A stretch of DNA of 64,000 nucleotides from Lagopus muta (GCF_023343835.1 NC_064434.1:11389505-11453504); one strand, 5' to 3'; shown: positions 1 through 13,325, counted from the first letter of the stretch. Notes: generated by a model from the letters alone, not told the origin. Numbers and translations: made by a program.

Positions 1-1593
1 ACCAAAGTTAATCCTATAACTTGGTTACAGAATTATCTGTTCTGTTTAAAATAATCTTCAAGATTTCTTAAGGTTCTGAACTAGACCCAAGCCTGGCTGA
101 GTATTGAAAGGAGCATGAGTATGATTTTTTAGTGAACCAGATAAGGTTATTAAAACTAATTAACTTGAAGTGAACCCTTTGTCTTTCTCTGCAGAATAAA
201 AAGTCTCATCCTTCATGACTTGCACACTTGGCATTGCTTTTTCCAGTGGAAACAGAGGAAAATGGATTTTGTGCACATGGAAATTCAGCAAGTCTTCTGG
301 TGTAGATGTTCCTTCTGATTGTAGTTCTGGCATAGGGACCACACATGTGCATTTTCAGAATGTAAATAATCCCAGTTATTTGAATCTGTGACAGTGTGTT
401 GTCACTGTCCCCATCCCGCCTCCCTTCTTCCCTCAACTTCCTTCTTTGGCCTAACCTTGCACAGAAAGGCAATGTGCAAGAGTACTGATAACACAACTGC
501 AGACACCTAGTTCAACAGCTGAAGACTAATTGAGCATGCACCTAACAAACAACCTATGACTATGAGTCATACCCTATCTTACTCTACTAAATTGTGAGCA
601 GCCCAGGAGACCCTTGAGCTCTTTTGCATAGTTGGTGTCTTCATTAATAGGATTGCCTTTTGAGTAGGGATACCACGTAAGGCTATACCTGCATAGAGAT
701 CCTTTACAATTTGATATCAAGACAGCTAATATAGATCCCTAGTAAGTGGCAAATTATTTGTTTTAGGCTTTATTAGCTTTACTAAGATTTATTCTTAAGA
801 TGACTTGTGCACATATAATCCCTTAAATTTAAAGTATTGATTAAGTCTGGGACTAGGAGGGTAATCCAGCCACATTCAAACTCCTTATCTCTGTGGTTCA
901 AGTTTAGAAAGCAAGACAGTCCATTCTGAACCTTGTGATTCAATAGGAGGGTCTCCTGTGTGTGTGTGTTTAACCCTACCCTCTATGCAGTAAAGAATCA
1001 AGCGCATCCAGACAACTTAAGTCTTTCTAAAGTGCTGTTAAATCACTACATTGTATCTATACTACATTCGTAAGCACATTCCTGCTTTTTCATAAGCAAG
1101 GAGTATTGTGTAAATATTTCCATCCACAACGGAGCCTTATAACTTGCAATGATGCAACCAGATTGAGAAATACTCTTTTTCTGCATTTAGTAGTTCAATT
1201 ATTTCATTCAGTTCACTTGCCACTAAATTTTCATTCGTCATAATGGACAAAAACTTGAAAAACTTGTTGAAATAATAAATCTCCCACTTCCTCTGAAAAG
1301 ATTTCTTGCTATTAAAAAACCCAGATCTTCAGCTAGGAGAAAGTCATTAGAAAAAAAATAGGAACTGTGAGATCTCATCTTCTATGGTACACTTCTTAAA
1401 AAATGGGACAGGTATGTATTGTGTACTGTTAATATGAGATGTGCTAAAACAGAAAACTATACACTTTGGAGAAGGAAATTCTACAGGAAAATGTGTAGTA
1501 TATCAATTAATGACCATAAGAAGTTTATTCTGCATGAAAGACCGTGGTTCTGACATCCTGGCAATCAAGCATTATTGAAAACTCATCAGTTCC
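1..1593. other. gene-free AT-rich flank
   Basis: I see no gene in this stretch. Open frames here are under 100 codons, lack splice context and resemble no family I recognise. There is a short TG run near 957-970 and an AP-1-like TGAGTCA at 563-569. No CR1 or other interspersed repeat is recognised before 1594. Confidence 0.6.
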
Positions 1594-1915
1594 TGGAATC
1601 ACAGAATTGTAGGGGCTGAAAGGGACCTTTAGAGATAATGGACTCTAACCCCTTGCTAAAGCAGGTTTCCTACAGCAGGTCTCACAGGTAGATGTCCAGA
1701 TAGGTCTCGAATATCTTCAGAGAAGGAGACTCCACAACATCTCTTGGCACTGTTCTAGTGCTCTGTCAATCTGACAGTAAAGTTCTTCCCTGCATTAGTA
1801 TGGAACTTCCTACATGCTGCTTTCTGTCTGTTGCCCCTTGTTATATTGTTACTTATCACCGAAAAAAGTTTGTCCCCATCAAATTATCTCCCACACTATA
1901 TATATTTATAATCAC
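1594..1915 (-). mobile_element. CR1 LINE fragment, 3' end at the left edge
   Basis: The left edge GGAATCACAGAATTGTAGG is the reverse complement of the CR1 3' terminus. It is followed by the usual antisense landmarks: the GGGACC block, GCTAAAGCAGGTTTCCTACAGCAGG, and CTCCACAACATCTCTTGGCA. The element is 5'-truncated and fades out near 1915. The order and wording of these blocks closely parallel the copy at 51311-51801, so the two probably belong to one subfamily. A 97-codon open frame on the + strand runs through it but is antisense to the LINE and has no coding meaning. Confidence 0.9.
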
Positions 1916-3767
1916 CTTAACTCCTTTGCTGTGTTCCTCTTTTGTGGACCACAACATAGAATTGCAGAAATCTGAAACTTCTCTTCATGATGAGACCATT
2001 AGTGAGATTTCAAGAATTGTATTTCTTGACACAGTGGACATACACAGGTAAGCCAGGATTCAATGTGAGATTAAAACACCTACATTTCAAACTTTACTTG
2101 TGCTTAGCTGTCATTGAAAAGATGTAGGCAGTACAAACAGTGGAGCTTAGTGAAGTACCAGCCAGGATGGAGTTATTCTCTGTGTAGCCAGGAGGAACTC
2201 AAGTTAGTTGTGTCATGTGAAATGCCCTTGGGAACTTAAGATATTCTGCTTTAGGTGAACTGAAATAAAACTTCTAGTCTGACTAGATCCCCACTGCACG
2301 TAACAAGAAGTCAGACATCTCTAGCTCAACCCAGTGCATACATGTCCAAAGCACTAGTAAGACCACAGGGTATCTACAAAGAGATAACAGGTTGTTGCAG
2401 ATGGGGACTAAAACACAGCACACTTCAATCATAAGAAGGCAGAAAGATGGTCATACAACTTAGAATTGGATCTATTGAACCAGGTGTCTTAGCACACAGT
2501 TTGAGACAGTATGATGGCTGTTAGCAGTCTCTGGTGAAACCCTAATTGTTGTCAGTCCCAAGGCATACAATCATGTGCATTAGGCCTTGGGCATAACAAC
2601 CAGGCTGGGTATGGGGGCAAGGAGTGCACTGTCAAACAGATGTGGCAGAGGACCTGTAGGAGACACAGCTTCCTTTCTATAGGGTCAGCTGCATACCTTA
2701 CAGGATAGTCCTTGGCATCTGAAATGGTAGATCTAGGAAACTGTATTCCACTTATACATTCACCCAGCAAATGCAGTAGGACTTCCCCTTCTCCTTTCTT
2801 ACTCAACTCAAAAGTCAGAAAATTAACCTCAGTTAAATTTCTACCTCCCGCTTAAAGCTTTTCATTTTTAATTTGCAATAATAGCTTGGGCATTAGGCTA
2901 TAACATCCTCTTAGTCTTTCCTGATTGAGATATTCAAATTTGTATAAATGTGCTTTCCTGCTCTTTGGAGCAGAGATTTGAACACTGGTGTTTGGCTTCT
3001 CAGGGGGCTGCCTTGAACATCAGCCTTGTAGTCAGTCCCACACCTCCTACTCCCATCTCAGAGTAGGACTAGCAAAGCTCCTCTACAGTCATTGCAGTCA
3101 TTCTACAATCTTTTAAGTAAGGTTTTGGAAGGAAGAGTATGGCTACGAGTATTAAATCCTATGAAAGCTAAGTTATACTGCTAAAGAAAGTTTATTTCAG
3201 TACAATCCACACTTTCAAAAGAGCATACACACTCATACAAGTACTGCATCTTTTCAAGACATTTTCCTCCTAACCTTCCTTGCACAGACATCTGCTATGA
3301 TCTTTCTATGGAAAAGCAAACACAAGGCAGTGGATCCCAAATAGGAGGTGTGAATTCTGTAGGAAAAGCAGCTATTTCTTTGTTATATTTAGATGACCAA
3401 ACCTTGTTTCTGGAGAATAATTTCAAAATCCATGACCTTACATTTTATAACCTCTTGCTACATCTCATAATGAGGAGTTATCTTATTAAAAAAATAAAAA
3501 TTCAGGAGAATTTTTGAAAATTCTTTGTGCCAGAGAGGATCATTATGTTGAATCCAAAGCAATTACTGAAACTGCTAATAATCCATTGCTAATTAGTACA
3601 ATGTTTTTTTCAAGCATGTGGGTGTGGGTGTTAAATTTTTAACAGCTGTTAGTGATTCCCTGCTGTATTCTTGTATTTTATTGTTGTAATTTATGTATCT
3701 CTTGAATATTAGAAGCATTTTAATACACAGTTACCAAGCAACTGCTCAAGACAGCTTTATTATAAGC

Positions 3768-3787
3768 TTTTTTTTTTTTTTTTTTTT
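3768..3787. repeat. poly-T tract (20 bp)
   Basis: An uninterrupted run of T lies between TATAAGC and CCTGCCTG. It is a simple homopolymer with no adjoining retrotransposon body recognised. Confidence 0.95.
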
Positions 3788-4528
3788 CCTGCCTGATTCT
3801 GCCTGAAGAGAACTATCAAAGCAAGGGAAAGGGAACAGAAGACATCCCTGGATAAGGAGATCATCTAAGGGGAGCAACAATTTTGGAGGATCAATTCTAC
3901 GAAAATAATTCTAATAAACCTCAAAGACTCAAAGAGCGTGCGGGCAGTTATCTGCCTGCAGCGACAGGCATCAAACTTTGCTGTGTTGGGCTGACTGCAA
4001 ACTTTTCATCACAAATGACTTTTTAAAAGATTTAAGTACTTCTGCTTTAACCCTAAACCTAGGATTGTGTGAAACAAGCTCTCGAAGACTCAGCCTTTAG
4101 AACAAATCTAATGATCCCAAAATGGTTGCAGAGAAGCAACCACATATATATTTCACATATATTTGTCAGCACACTTTGGACTTGTTTGGATTCTAAGGAA
4201 TTGGCAGGAAATGGTACTTTTAAAAAACATCAGTTTATCTGCACACTAACGTGGGACTATATCAACAATACAATTTAATTTAATGAGAGACATGAGAGGA
4301 TGGCAAATAATACTTCTGTCTGAAATATGAAGTGTTTCTAAGAATGATACTGAATGAGATCATACCATAAAAAGTGCAAAAATGAGACATGAACCTCTTT
4401 TTCCAAGGAACTTGTTTTTAATGCTATGTACTTCTGAAGGAGACATCATTTCTTTGTTTCTGAAATGCTAACTCCATGTGCAGTATAGCATTATAGCACA
4501 AATTCTCCACGAGGCTTTGTGGGTTTTT

Positions 4529-4561
4529 GTGTGTGTGTTTTGTTGTTGTTGTTTTGTTTTT
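4529..4561. repeat. GT / TTG compound microsatellite
   Basis: A short (GT)n run passes directly into (TTG)n and T-rich sequence. It is a low-complexity compound repeat and is not associated with a CR1 body. Confidence 0.9.
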
Positions 4562-6386
4562 TACCAGGAATAACACACATAAGAGGATCTGCAGGAGCTA
4601 CCATATGTCCTGCAGGGTTTGTGTTCAGGCAAAAATAATAAATCCTTCTGGATAAGAGCTGACGTGGAACAGAACCACGTGTCTTTTCTGTGTAACCTCT
4701 TGGACTCCAGCTTCCAGGAACACAGCTTACTGCTGCGCTAATGGGAAACTTATCAGCTCACCGCTACACACAGTTGTCTTGGGCTGTGCTAAGTGCTAAC
4801 CTTGGAAGGAAGATAAATGCATTTACATGCTATTGTGCTTCAACTCACAGTCCAGGCAGAGCAGGCTGTAGTGTCTAATCCTCAAACTGGTGAAATTCTC
4901 TGTGGATAAAATGAGTTTGTCGTTTATAAATGCTGCAGCATCCTTCCTTGCAGTTAATCACAGGGGATGTGAATATGCTGAAAAGCTGCAGCATGCGTTT
5001 TTCCCATTAGAAGGATGCTCATCAGGAAGAAAGGTAGAAGTTCTATAGTACAACATGTAGTATGGAAAAATATCTGTACAGTAAAAAAAGGACAAATCTG
5101 ATTGTTGTCCCCATTCAGAGCCAAACTGATTTCAAATTATCTGGATTGGGAATTCATATCAAAAACTGTGACAATTCTTTGTTGAACAATCCAGATCTGG
5201 TTGCTCTAAATTATGGCTGAGGAGAAAGACTGAAGAAAAGATAGGATTGCTTTCCCCACACCCTCTAAAAAACCCTGCAGGAATCACAGCACCATTTGAG
5301 ACTGCAGCGTTTGTTGTGATGTGTAGGGTGTAAAATACCAGGTGCAGTCACAGAACTCTTAATTTCTAAGTTCTTTATGACAATATGCAAAGCCTAGCTT
5401 TACATTGTGGGAACACAGATTTGTTCACCAGGACACTTTGCTTGATCTGGTAGGAACTGGCCACATAGTTTCAGGCATTAGCATCCTGCTTTTCCACTGC
5501 CAAGAGGTTGTTGAAGTTACACCTAGCACTTGCGGGTCATGAAGCAAGCATTAAGGTCTAAAAGACTGATCTTTGTTAATTAAAACTGTCCACAGATTTT
5601 TGAAAATAGTCCAGAAAAAGTCGTAACTAGAAGGATACAAAATGTAATAAACATGTAATTGCAGTCCTTAACATCTCTGGAATTACTCTCTCTGGCCTTC
5701 TCCTGGCCCCCTGGCAGAATTACAGGATAGTTAAGATTATGTGGACTTCAGAACTCAAAGAACCTCTTTTTCTGGTGAAGAAGGAACATGGCACTGTAGA
5801 CATAGTACATTTCCTCCTAAGTGTTATTGTTTATTTTTAATACAATATCTAGAAAAAGAAGCCAGTTCCGTGTTTGCTTTTACATAACGTATTAACACCC
5901 CGTCACCTATAAATGCTCAGATTCAACCTCCTGTCAGATTCCATTTGTATTTCCAGTTAATGTTTTCTTCCTCTCTTTTTCAGTACACTGTTTGACACTC
6001 TTTGTTTTGTTATAGGTTTCTTGAAAACTTGTCTACACATAAAATACGTAACTCCTTCTGAGTATTCCTAATTGGAAATAAAATTATGTTAATCCCCATT
6101 AGTTTGGTTTGATTTCTGGACTATTCTGTATATTTGATAAAAACTCAAATGAAAACTTCTAGATAGATTACTGTTGAGGAATAACAGATATATAGATTAG
6201 ATGCATACTCTACCTTAATTCAAATTAGCTGAACTCTTAGAACAAAGCCTATTGCTGTTCAGGCTCATCCTAGTGGATTAAGACTATGCTTGATTATGAA
6301 AGTCTAATTTTTTTTTATACTATTATAAATGCTAACATAGATCTAGCATAACTATCTTTTTAGATTCTACTTTAATCGCATTTGAC

Positions 6387-6980
6387 ATAGAATCATAGAA
6401 TGGTTTGGGTTGCAAGGGACCCTTAAGATCATGTAGTTCCAATCTGCAGCTGTAGGCAGGGACACCTCCCTCTAGACCAGGTTGCTCACAGCCCCATCCA
6501 GCCTGGGCTTGAATGCTACCAGGGAAAGGGCATCTAGAACCTCTCTATGCAATCTGTTCCAGTGTCTCACTACCCTCACAGTATTTCTTCTTGATATCTA
6601 GTCTAACTCTACCCTCTTCCAGTTTAAAACCATTTCCTCTCATCCTATTGCTACCTGCCCTTACAAGAAGTGCCTCCCCAGCTTTCCTGTGTCCTTCCTT
6701 CAGTACCCTTCAGGCGGTGGAAGGCCTCTATAAAGTTTCCTTGTAGCCATTGCTTTTCCAGGCTGAAGGGACCCAACTCTCTCAGCCTGTCCTCATAGGG
6801 GAGGTGCTCCAGCCCTCTGATTATCTTTGTGGCCCACTTCTGGACCGTCTCTGACAGTTCAGTGTCCTTCTTGAGCTGAGGGCCCCAGAACTGGATGCTA
6901 TATCCAGGTGGGGTCTCATGAGAGGAGAGTAGAAGAGCAGAATCACCTCCTTCAATCTGCTGGTCACACTTCTTGACCCA
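6387..6980 (-). mobile_element. CR1 LINE fragment with reverse transcriptase remnant
   Basis: The left edge CATAGAATCATAGAATGGTT is the CR1 3' end in antisense. Moving right come the GGGACC block, CAGGGACACCTCCCTCTAGA, the CAGCCTG, CTTCCAGTTTAAAACCATTTCC and CTCTCAGCCTGTCCTCATAG landmarks, then the GGTGGGGTCTCATGAGAGGA block. The last lies in the C-terminal part of CR1 ORF2, the endonuclease/reverse transcriptase polyprotein. The copy is 5'-truncated near 6980 and several in-frame stops and indels make it inactive. Read on the minus strand it still shows short stretches resembling CR1 ORF2. Confidence 0.92.
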
Positions 6981-8270
6981 CTGGTCACACAGGTGACATA
7001 GTTTCCATAAGCTGTGAGTGTTCTGAGAATAGAAGATCGCTTATCTGGTGGATTTCCTACTTTTTGTATGGATGGAATGAATGCAGCAAAGTGTCCTGGG
7101 AACATCTGTATTGAACAATAAGGGCAGGATTAATAGAGCTGTTTAATTTATTTTATTAATTCTTTCACTTCTGATCACTCTGAGACACTAACATAAGGGC
7201 CTATATCACTCCATCGACTACAGGTATAGTCTACAGGAATCCTCCTCCTTCATGGTGTCCTGCAGACAGTGTCAAAGTAGTTAGGTACATTTTGGGAGGA
7301 AAGCTGAGCCCTGGGTTCCATCCTCACGCTGCAGGACTGTTCACTTTCCTACCACCTTCTACAAATCCTCAAAAGCATCACTCCAAGACAAATCCCAGGA
7401 AGAGGGCAAGGAGCAGCCTATCCCCTAGGAACAATATTGTCAAATCTACCCAGGTAGGTGCCCTGTATCCCAGCCATTTTCCCAGCTAGTTCTGTGTCTG
7501 TGGGCACCTTGCCTCTCACCCAAACTGGAGCTGTGCTGTAACATCACCTGCTCCTGGCCAGACCTGAGGGAAAACTCACTAAAAGTATTGTCTCTAGGCC
7601 AGCAGCTGTGGACACATGGCCTACTGTTCTGGTATATAATCACATGTAGATGGCTGTGGAAGGAACCTGATGAGCCCTGTGGAGTTTTTGTTAAATAAAT
7701 TAGTTTAATTCACTATTTATTCTGGGTCCTCACCCACCTTCCCAAAACAACAAGAAAACATTCATTATCCACTCTTGCCAATGAAATGTCTGTTAGAACT
7801 GGCTAAAGAGACAGAAAATTACCTCAGTGTAATATATAAATTGTCAGTGCAATTCCTGAATGTGTTATTATTTTTTGTTTACCAAGTACATATGTATATG
7901 TGTATTACAGCTGACTGAAGCTACTGCTTAGCAAATAAAAGCATATTGTTAAGGACAAACTTGTAAAAATCCCAATTTTCCAGTGTCTGTTATTAACATA
8001 TTTTTCTACCTGGTTTTATATGATACCAGTGCAATTGCTAACAGCAGACAGATTTTCAGGTTTGCATAGGTTAATTTACCTTATGACATTGTATGATTGC
8101 TTTGGAACGCAGCAATATATCTACTATATCTAGTACTTAGATCATAGGCAACATCATTACTATTTAAAGCAAGAATCTGTCATAAAGATTCTGCATTTGC
8201 TTCTAGCTCTGTACAAAAGAAGAAGAGTAATACAGCTATTTCTACTCTTGGAATGTATTCATTTAGTAAG

Positions 8271-8297
8271 ACAAAAACAAACAAACAAACAAAAACC
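8271..8297. repeat. (AAAC)n microsatellite
   Basis: About six tandem CAAA/AAAC units occur in otherwise AT-rich unique sequence. Confidence 0.9.
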
Positions 8298-8879
8298 CTA
8301 CTTTTTTATTCCACACTTCTTATTTTGTTTCTTCTACTGACACATCATTCTTTGAATTAAGATGAAGACCAGAATAAAGATTTCTTTATTCTTTCATTTT
8401 AAATGTAATGAGGTCTGAGATTAACCTGATTTCTGAAGGGAGAGGATTCAGTAGCTGTTGATTTAGTATCAGCAACTTCGGGCATCTGCCTCTGATCTCT
8501 CCCAGGGACTGGGATTATTACAGTTATTTTCTGTGTTGACCAAAAAAGAGGAGCAACTCAGGGATGTCTTTCTTTAAAAGGTCAAAATGAAATGTGATGT
8601 TGGAACCTTGGAGGCATTCAGAGACCAGCCCTGTGGAAGCGTTCTGGGATTTCTGTACCAGGATAAGGGCAGGTAATTTCCATACTGTTTACCAGCTGGG
8701 ACACAGTTTCCAACACAATGAAACGCCAGCTCATTACTTCTGCATGGAGTGGGCAGCACTGCCCAGCTGATGACTGCCAGAGGCTGGTCACTGTCATTCA
8801 GCTTGGAGGTCTTATAAATCCATCTTCCAAATCTACTAGGCAGTCATTGTCATATCCCTTTGAAAACAGATAGAAAGGC

Positions 8880-8907
8880 TTTTTTTTTTTTTTTTTTTTT
8901 TTTTTTT
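8880..8907. repeat. poly-T tract (28 bp)
   Basis: An uninterrupted T run lies between AGAAAGGC and CCTGTACAAAA. No retrotransposon body is attached on either side. Confidence 0.95.
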
Positions 8908-9118
8908 CCTGTACAAAAACAAATTAAAAAAAAACCATTATCTGGCTTTAGTTTACAAAACTTAATTTGATTAGGTAGAAAGTAACTTGTAAATACAGAC
9001 AACATTTGACTTATTTTTTTCCTATCAGCATCTGAAGGTTCTGAGGATTTTTGTTCATGTTCCCATCAAGCATTTTAAACATACAATTCTCATGCTAAAT
9101 ATCATTTAATACAGTACA

Positions 9119-9625
9119 GCGAATAGTCCGTGCTGTGAGTTCTTTAAATCTGCCCTCGGATGTCAGGGCTATCTCCCTACAGGCTCACTACAGAAGTTCC
9201 CTTTAAACATCGGGTGCTCTTATACAGCGATTAGCTGGCATTTCTGCTCGCACTATGATGGAGTCTAGTTCACAGGAATCTCAAAGCACTCTGAATCCCA
9301 CAGGATGTCATTAAGGCGCTCACAGCTCTTTCAACAGCTAATCAACACCACCTCACCTATGCCACTACCTAGCACTAGTTGCGAACAATACTGTAATACC
9401 AGCTACAGGGTGATAAACCATAAAAATGACACCGAAAGAGCTGCTAGTCACAAGAAAATGTAAACAAAGACGCTTTCACCGTTTCCGTATTGCTGCCTTT
9501 TTGTTAGCAATGAGCTCCACCTGCTGGACTGCGGCAGCTTCTATCAGCGCCCAGCCCAGGCACTAAGTCTCCTATATTCGCGCACCAGCTCTTGCCCCCA
9601 CCTATAAGCACAACGCGTGTTTTCT
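9119..9625. promoter_or_regulatory. isolated CpG-enriched patch, candidate promoter or enhancer
   Basis: About 18 CpG dinucleotides occur in roughly 500 bp, in a neighbourhood where CpG is otherwise rare. Clusters include TTCGCGCACC, AACGCGTG and TGCGGCAGC. It contains a CTCF-like motif on the minus strand and, near its right end, CCTATAAGC at 9600-9608, which resembles a TATA box on the + strand. The patch is much weaker than the island at 32.46-33.52 kb. Retained CpGs suggest DNA that is hypomethylated in the germline, so a minor promoter or enhancer is plausible. No exon that it would drive is identifiable. A + strand 60-codon frame begins just after the TATA-like motif but is unsupported. 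Confidence 0.4.
9515..9527 (-). promoter_or_regulatory. CTCF-like motif
   Basis: CTCCACCTGCTGG matches the reverse complement of the CTCF core (YGCCMYCTRSTGG) at 12 of 13 positions. It lies inside the CpG-enriched patch. This is a sequence match only; occupancy is unknown. Confidence 0.4.
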
Positions 9626-10244
9626 ATACATGTCCTCCCAGTCTTCATGAAGTGCAGCTGACATATCTTTCATCGTTTGTTTCTGAACACACTTGGAGGT
9701 ATGTCAACAAATGGCAGACTGTAGTTCTAAAATACATCACCAGTCAGTTGTTGAGCTGTGTGCTTGTGTATTAGGCGCTAATCTGCTCTTACCAGGCACG
9801 TGCTGCCTGGAATATGGCTGTGGAAGGACAAGCTGTAATCCTAATTATCATCCTTGTGTTTCCTAGGTGCTGGCAGATACAGATGTAAAAACAGCCTTTT
9901 ACCATCCCCTATTTATTTTGGGCTTATTATTCTATCTTGCAACATGGCACTCTTTTCCTAATATTTGCCTCCTAGGAAATCACAACAGAATTTCTCCAAA
10001 AGATCTGATTTTACTGGCTCCTATATCTTCCCAATAGAGACTATTAGACTATATGAAGAAAACATGATCCTGTATCACCTTTATACCCCTCAAGACTCCT
10101 GTGTCAGATGTCATATCAACTGCACACATGCAAATTGTGACATTTGGAGTATCCATTCTTTATTAGTTGCTTCTTAGTATTACTTTAGTATATTAATTTG
10201 GTAAGTATTATTTTTATGATAGATGGGCATTTCATGGATTTCCT

Positions 10245-10270
10245 CCCCCCCCCCCCCCCCCCCCCCCCCC
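10245..10270. repeat. poly-C tract (26 bp)
   Basis: There is an unbroken run of 26 C following TTTCCT and preceding ACTGG. The minus strand is therefore G26, which can form G-quadruplexes, while the C strand can form an i-motif. Uninterrupted G/C homopolymers this long are uncommon compared with the A/T tracts in this window. Confidence 0.9.
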
Positions 10271-12261
10271 ACTGGAAAAAATGGCAATGTAGCTTTAATA
10301 TATGTGCTGAGTCACTAAAACATTATTGCCTATGTGGAGCTCAGTACAGCCATGAAAGGAGATGTACCAAATGTTTTTGAGCAGAAAATGGCCATGAGCA
10401 AGATAGGGCTCAAAGAGAGGTTGAAAAAAATTGTCACAGGAGTCTCTATTTCTCTCTCAGTGTTGAGACAACGCGGACATGAGTCTGTGGTCAAAGGCAA
10501 AAATAAGTATTGCAGGGAGGGAACAAAGTAGAGCCTGTCTGGAACCACATTTGAGAGTAGTAATGAACATGGCCCAGAATTTAACTCATTTTCTCCATGA
10601 AATACATGTGCCATGCAGGAATCTGATTAGGAAAAAAATCAATTTTTAACTTTTCCCTTTGATAGAATGGAATACATTCATTAAACAGAATCTACAGTGT
10701 TTATGGTAAATAAGTTCATTCTACCTATGATTTTATTCTCAAGAACAATCAAGGACTCTAGATAATAGCACACAACTCTGCAAAGAGTAGAGCATGAGCT
10801 AACAAAGTGTCTATAGCTAAGTTTCAAGGGCCTCGGTTTCCCTAGGGCTTTGATTCAATAATGAAGAACTGTGGGTGTTTTTTTTTCCTATCCCAGTCCT
10901 AGCATTCCATGTGATGATGATAAATGTTTTATAATTATGGAAAAAAATTGGTTAGGAGATGGAATAAATAATAAAAATATATCAGTGATACTAACAAATT
11001 TCCCCTCTTCCCATGGCTGTGTCCTTGCTCATGCAGTCTCATACGCTGCTAGTCTTCACTGCAATACATACAAATCGGTTCCATATGAACTTATCACTGA
11101 GGGTACATTTTGCTGTAATATAATTGCAGTGCTGTTTTGTTGGGTTACTCAATTTCCAAAAGTAGTCCATAGTAAACTGCAGGTATTTGATTAAAAATCC
11201 TAATATGCATGCCCTATTATTTATTCTTAAGAAATATCATACTGACATTCCACAAGCTGGACAATCCTTCCTATGAGCTGTGTAACAAAACATGATGTGG
11301 TCAGATGTGCATACTGAACTGAAATATGTGAAATAAAGCACACATTGCTTTGCACTTCTGAAGTTAGTTTCGTACAGTACTAATGAAGTTTTGCAGAGCT
11401 CCTACAGAGCAGGTAATTATTAAATCCTTTATACAGAGGGAAGGAATTGAAGCATAAATAAGCAACAGAACTAATTTTAAAGTATTTGGGGATGGCCTAA
11501 ATGATCTCTCACTGAGTGGGAGTTTGAGGAATGATTTAATTAGAGGAGAAGTAGGTCGAGGCTAAGTGCTTTTGAAAATCTCACGCTACCTTTTCTAACT
11601 GAAAGTCAAGCAGAGAACAGAAGACAAGACAAGGCACTTACTCAGTTCTTGAATCTCTTTTGAGTGCATATCATGCTCATAAACACTGAGCCTCCTCCTC
11701 AGGTGCTAACACTCATCAGGAGCAACACAATGTAATGACAGGAAAAAATTGCTTAGTGCTACAGTTCTGGGGGAAAGTGTAGCCAGATTGGTAGACCGAT
11801 GTAATAGATTCTTGAAACCTTTTGAGCAACTGATGTTTTGAATGCTTTGTCCATAGTACATTGGCATCCAAGATACTTCACCCATCCAGAAGACAATTTT
11901 TTCAAAATGGTATTTTCCATGAACTCTGTCTTTATCAGGACAACCTGTCAGGTCATCCTTTTAACAACTTATTTTCACAGCATGCCTAGATAGTTCAAAC
12001 TGTGTCCCATAAAGGATAAGTTTTTTTTCTTTTAGTGGTATTAATATATTTCTCTAACAGAAAATAAAAGACCTCAAAAATGCTCATGCTTGAGCAGGGA
12101 AATATGGTTTCTTTGCTTTCTCGAACAACTTTTTAAGAAAAGGAAGATTTTCCTGTTTTGGGTACACATTTTGGTACAACAAAAAATCAACTCTGGAAAA
12201 TGCTGACTTTATGAAATGATAAAACTGAATTATCTAGAAATTACTACACAACTAATGAGTG

Positions 12262-12274
12262 CCACAAGATGGCA
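12262..12274 (+). promoter_or_regulatory. CTCF-like motif
   Basis: CCACAAGATGGCA matches the CTCF core CCASYAGRKGGCR at 12 of 13 positions, with the mismatch at the fifth base. It sits in single-copy AT-rich DNA, outside any CR1. This is a motif match only. Confidence 0.45.
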
Positions 12275-12576
12275 CTGTTTTACTCCACCTGATTATTTCT
12301 AAATGGTATACTAAAGCAATAAATAGATTAACACGGATTGTAGAACTAATAAATGATGCATATACAGATTTATAAGAACAAAATTAATAGCAATAAATGA
12401 ACAGGAAATATGATACATAGTTATCTAAATATGAAGTTCAGTAAAAATAGGATCAAACTCATTCAGCAATGAGCCATCTGCCATGATAATTATCAAAAGG
12501 TGGAGAGGAACTGCAAGCAGAAACAGCTGGTCTGCTTCAGATTAAGCAAGAAATCAGCAATATGATTATTTAAAAC

Positions 12577-12600
12577 TTTTTTTTTTTTTAATTATTATTT
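12577..12600. repeat. T-rich / AAT-rich low-complexity tract
   Basis: A T run is followed directly by AATTATTATTTT. It is simple low-complexity DNA with no further structure seen. Confidence 0.8.
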
Positions 12601-13325
12601 TAAGTTTTCAGGTTCAGGAAACAATATTTAACTGTCCTTGCAGTGTTTTTCAACTTTATTAATTCCTTTGAAAGGTAACACTTACATACACTCATTTCTA
12701 TACTTACAACAAAATATTTCACAGAAGAAAAGACTTCTAGAGGATAGGCACACATACATTTATGTAGAATGTGTGTATTCACATTACTTACGGCCCTAAG
12801 ATTAATTTCACTCAATTTTCCTGAACAACAGCATGACGCAACATACCATGTTTTGATCCTGGGGAAAAGGAATTTGTTTCACATTGAGAGAAAGAAGGAT
12901 CAAAAAAGCTTCCCAGGCACACCCAATGGACTCACCTTGGTATTGCTGGTTGAAACTAAAGAGAGTTGATGCTTATTCATTCCAAAAAAGTTGCGTCTCT
13001 ATAAGTGGGCAGGACTATAAAGCACAGGTCACATTCTTCTCCACATTCCTGCATGAATGTCAAGATTAATTTTGCCTTCAGGTCTGGGAGGACATGGCCT
13101 GAAACATCTCTGCAGTCCTCAAGGAACAGGCTGTTCCAAAAGGCAAATGGAGGAAGTGATTAATTCCCAATTACCTCAGTTGGAAAATGCAGGCCATTAA
13201 ATCTTTATATTCAAAATATCTGTCCTGCTGAGAAGATTGTAATACCATTAATTAATACACAGCCAGTCTGTGCATCAATCCAGGTGAGCAAAAACTTTCC
13301 TAGTGGTGGGAAAATATCAAAGCTG

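Larger units (their letters stand above)
1916..6386. other. gene-free AT-rich region
   Basis: No gene is supported. Open frames are all below 85 codons. The stretch holds a poly-T run and a GT/TTG microsatellite listed separately. At 2055-2077 there is an 18-bp sequence also found near 30634, which may be a remnant of an ancient repeat. The rest reads as single-copy DNA. The part around 3540-3600 has several TAAT/ATTA cores but shows nothing decisive. Confidence 0.55.
6981..9118. other. gene-free region
   Basis: No gene or interspersed repeat is recognised. Open frames of 61-94 codons around 6821-7643 and 8574-8759 show no family resemblance, and the first overlaps the CR1 copy. An AAAC microsatellite and a 28-bp poly-T tract are listed separately. 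Confidence 0.55.
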
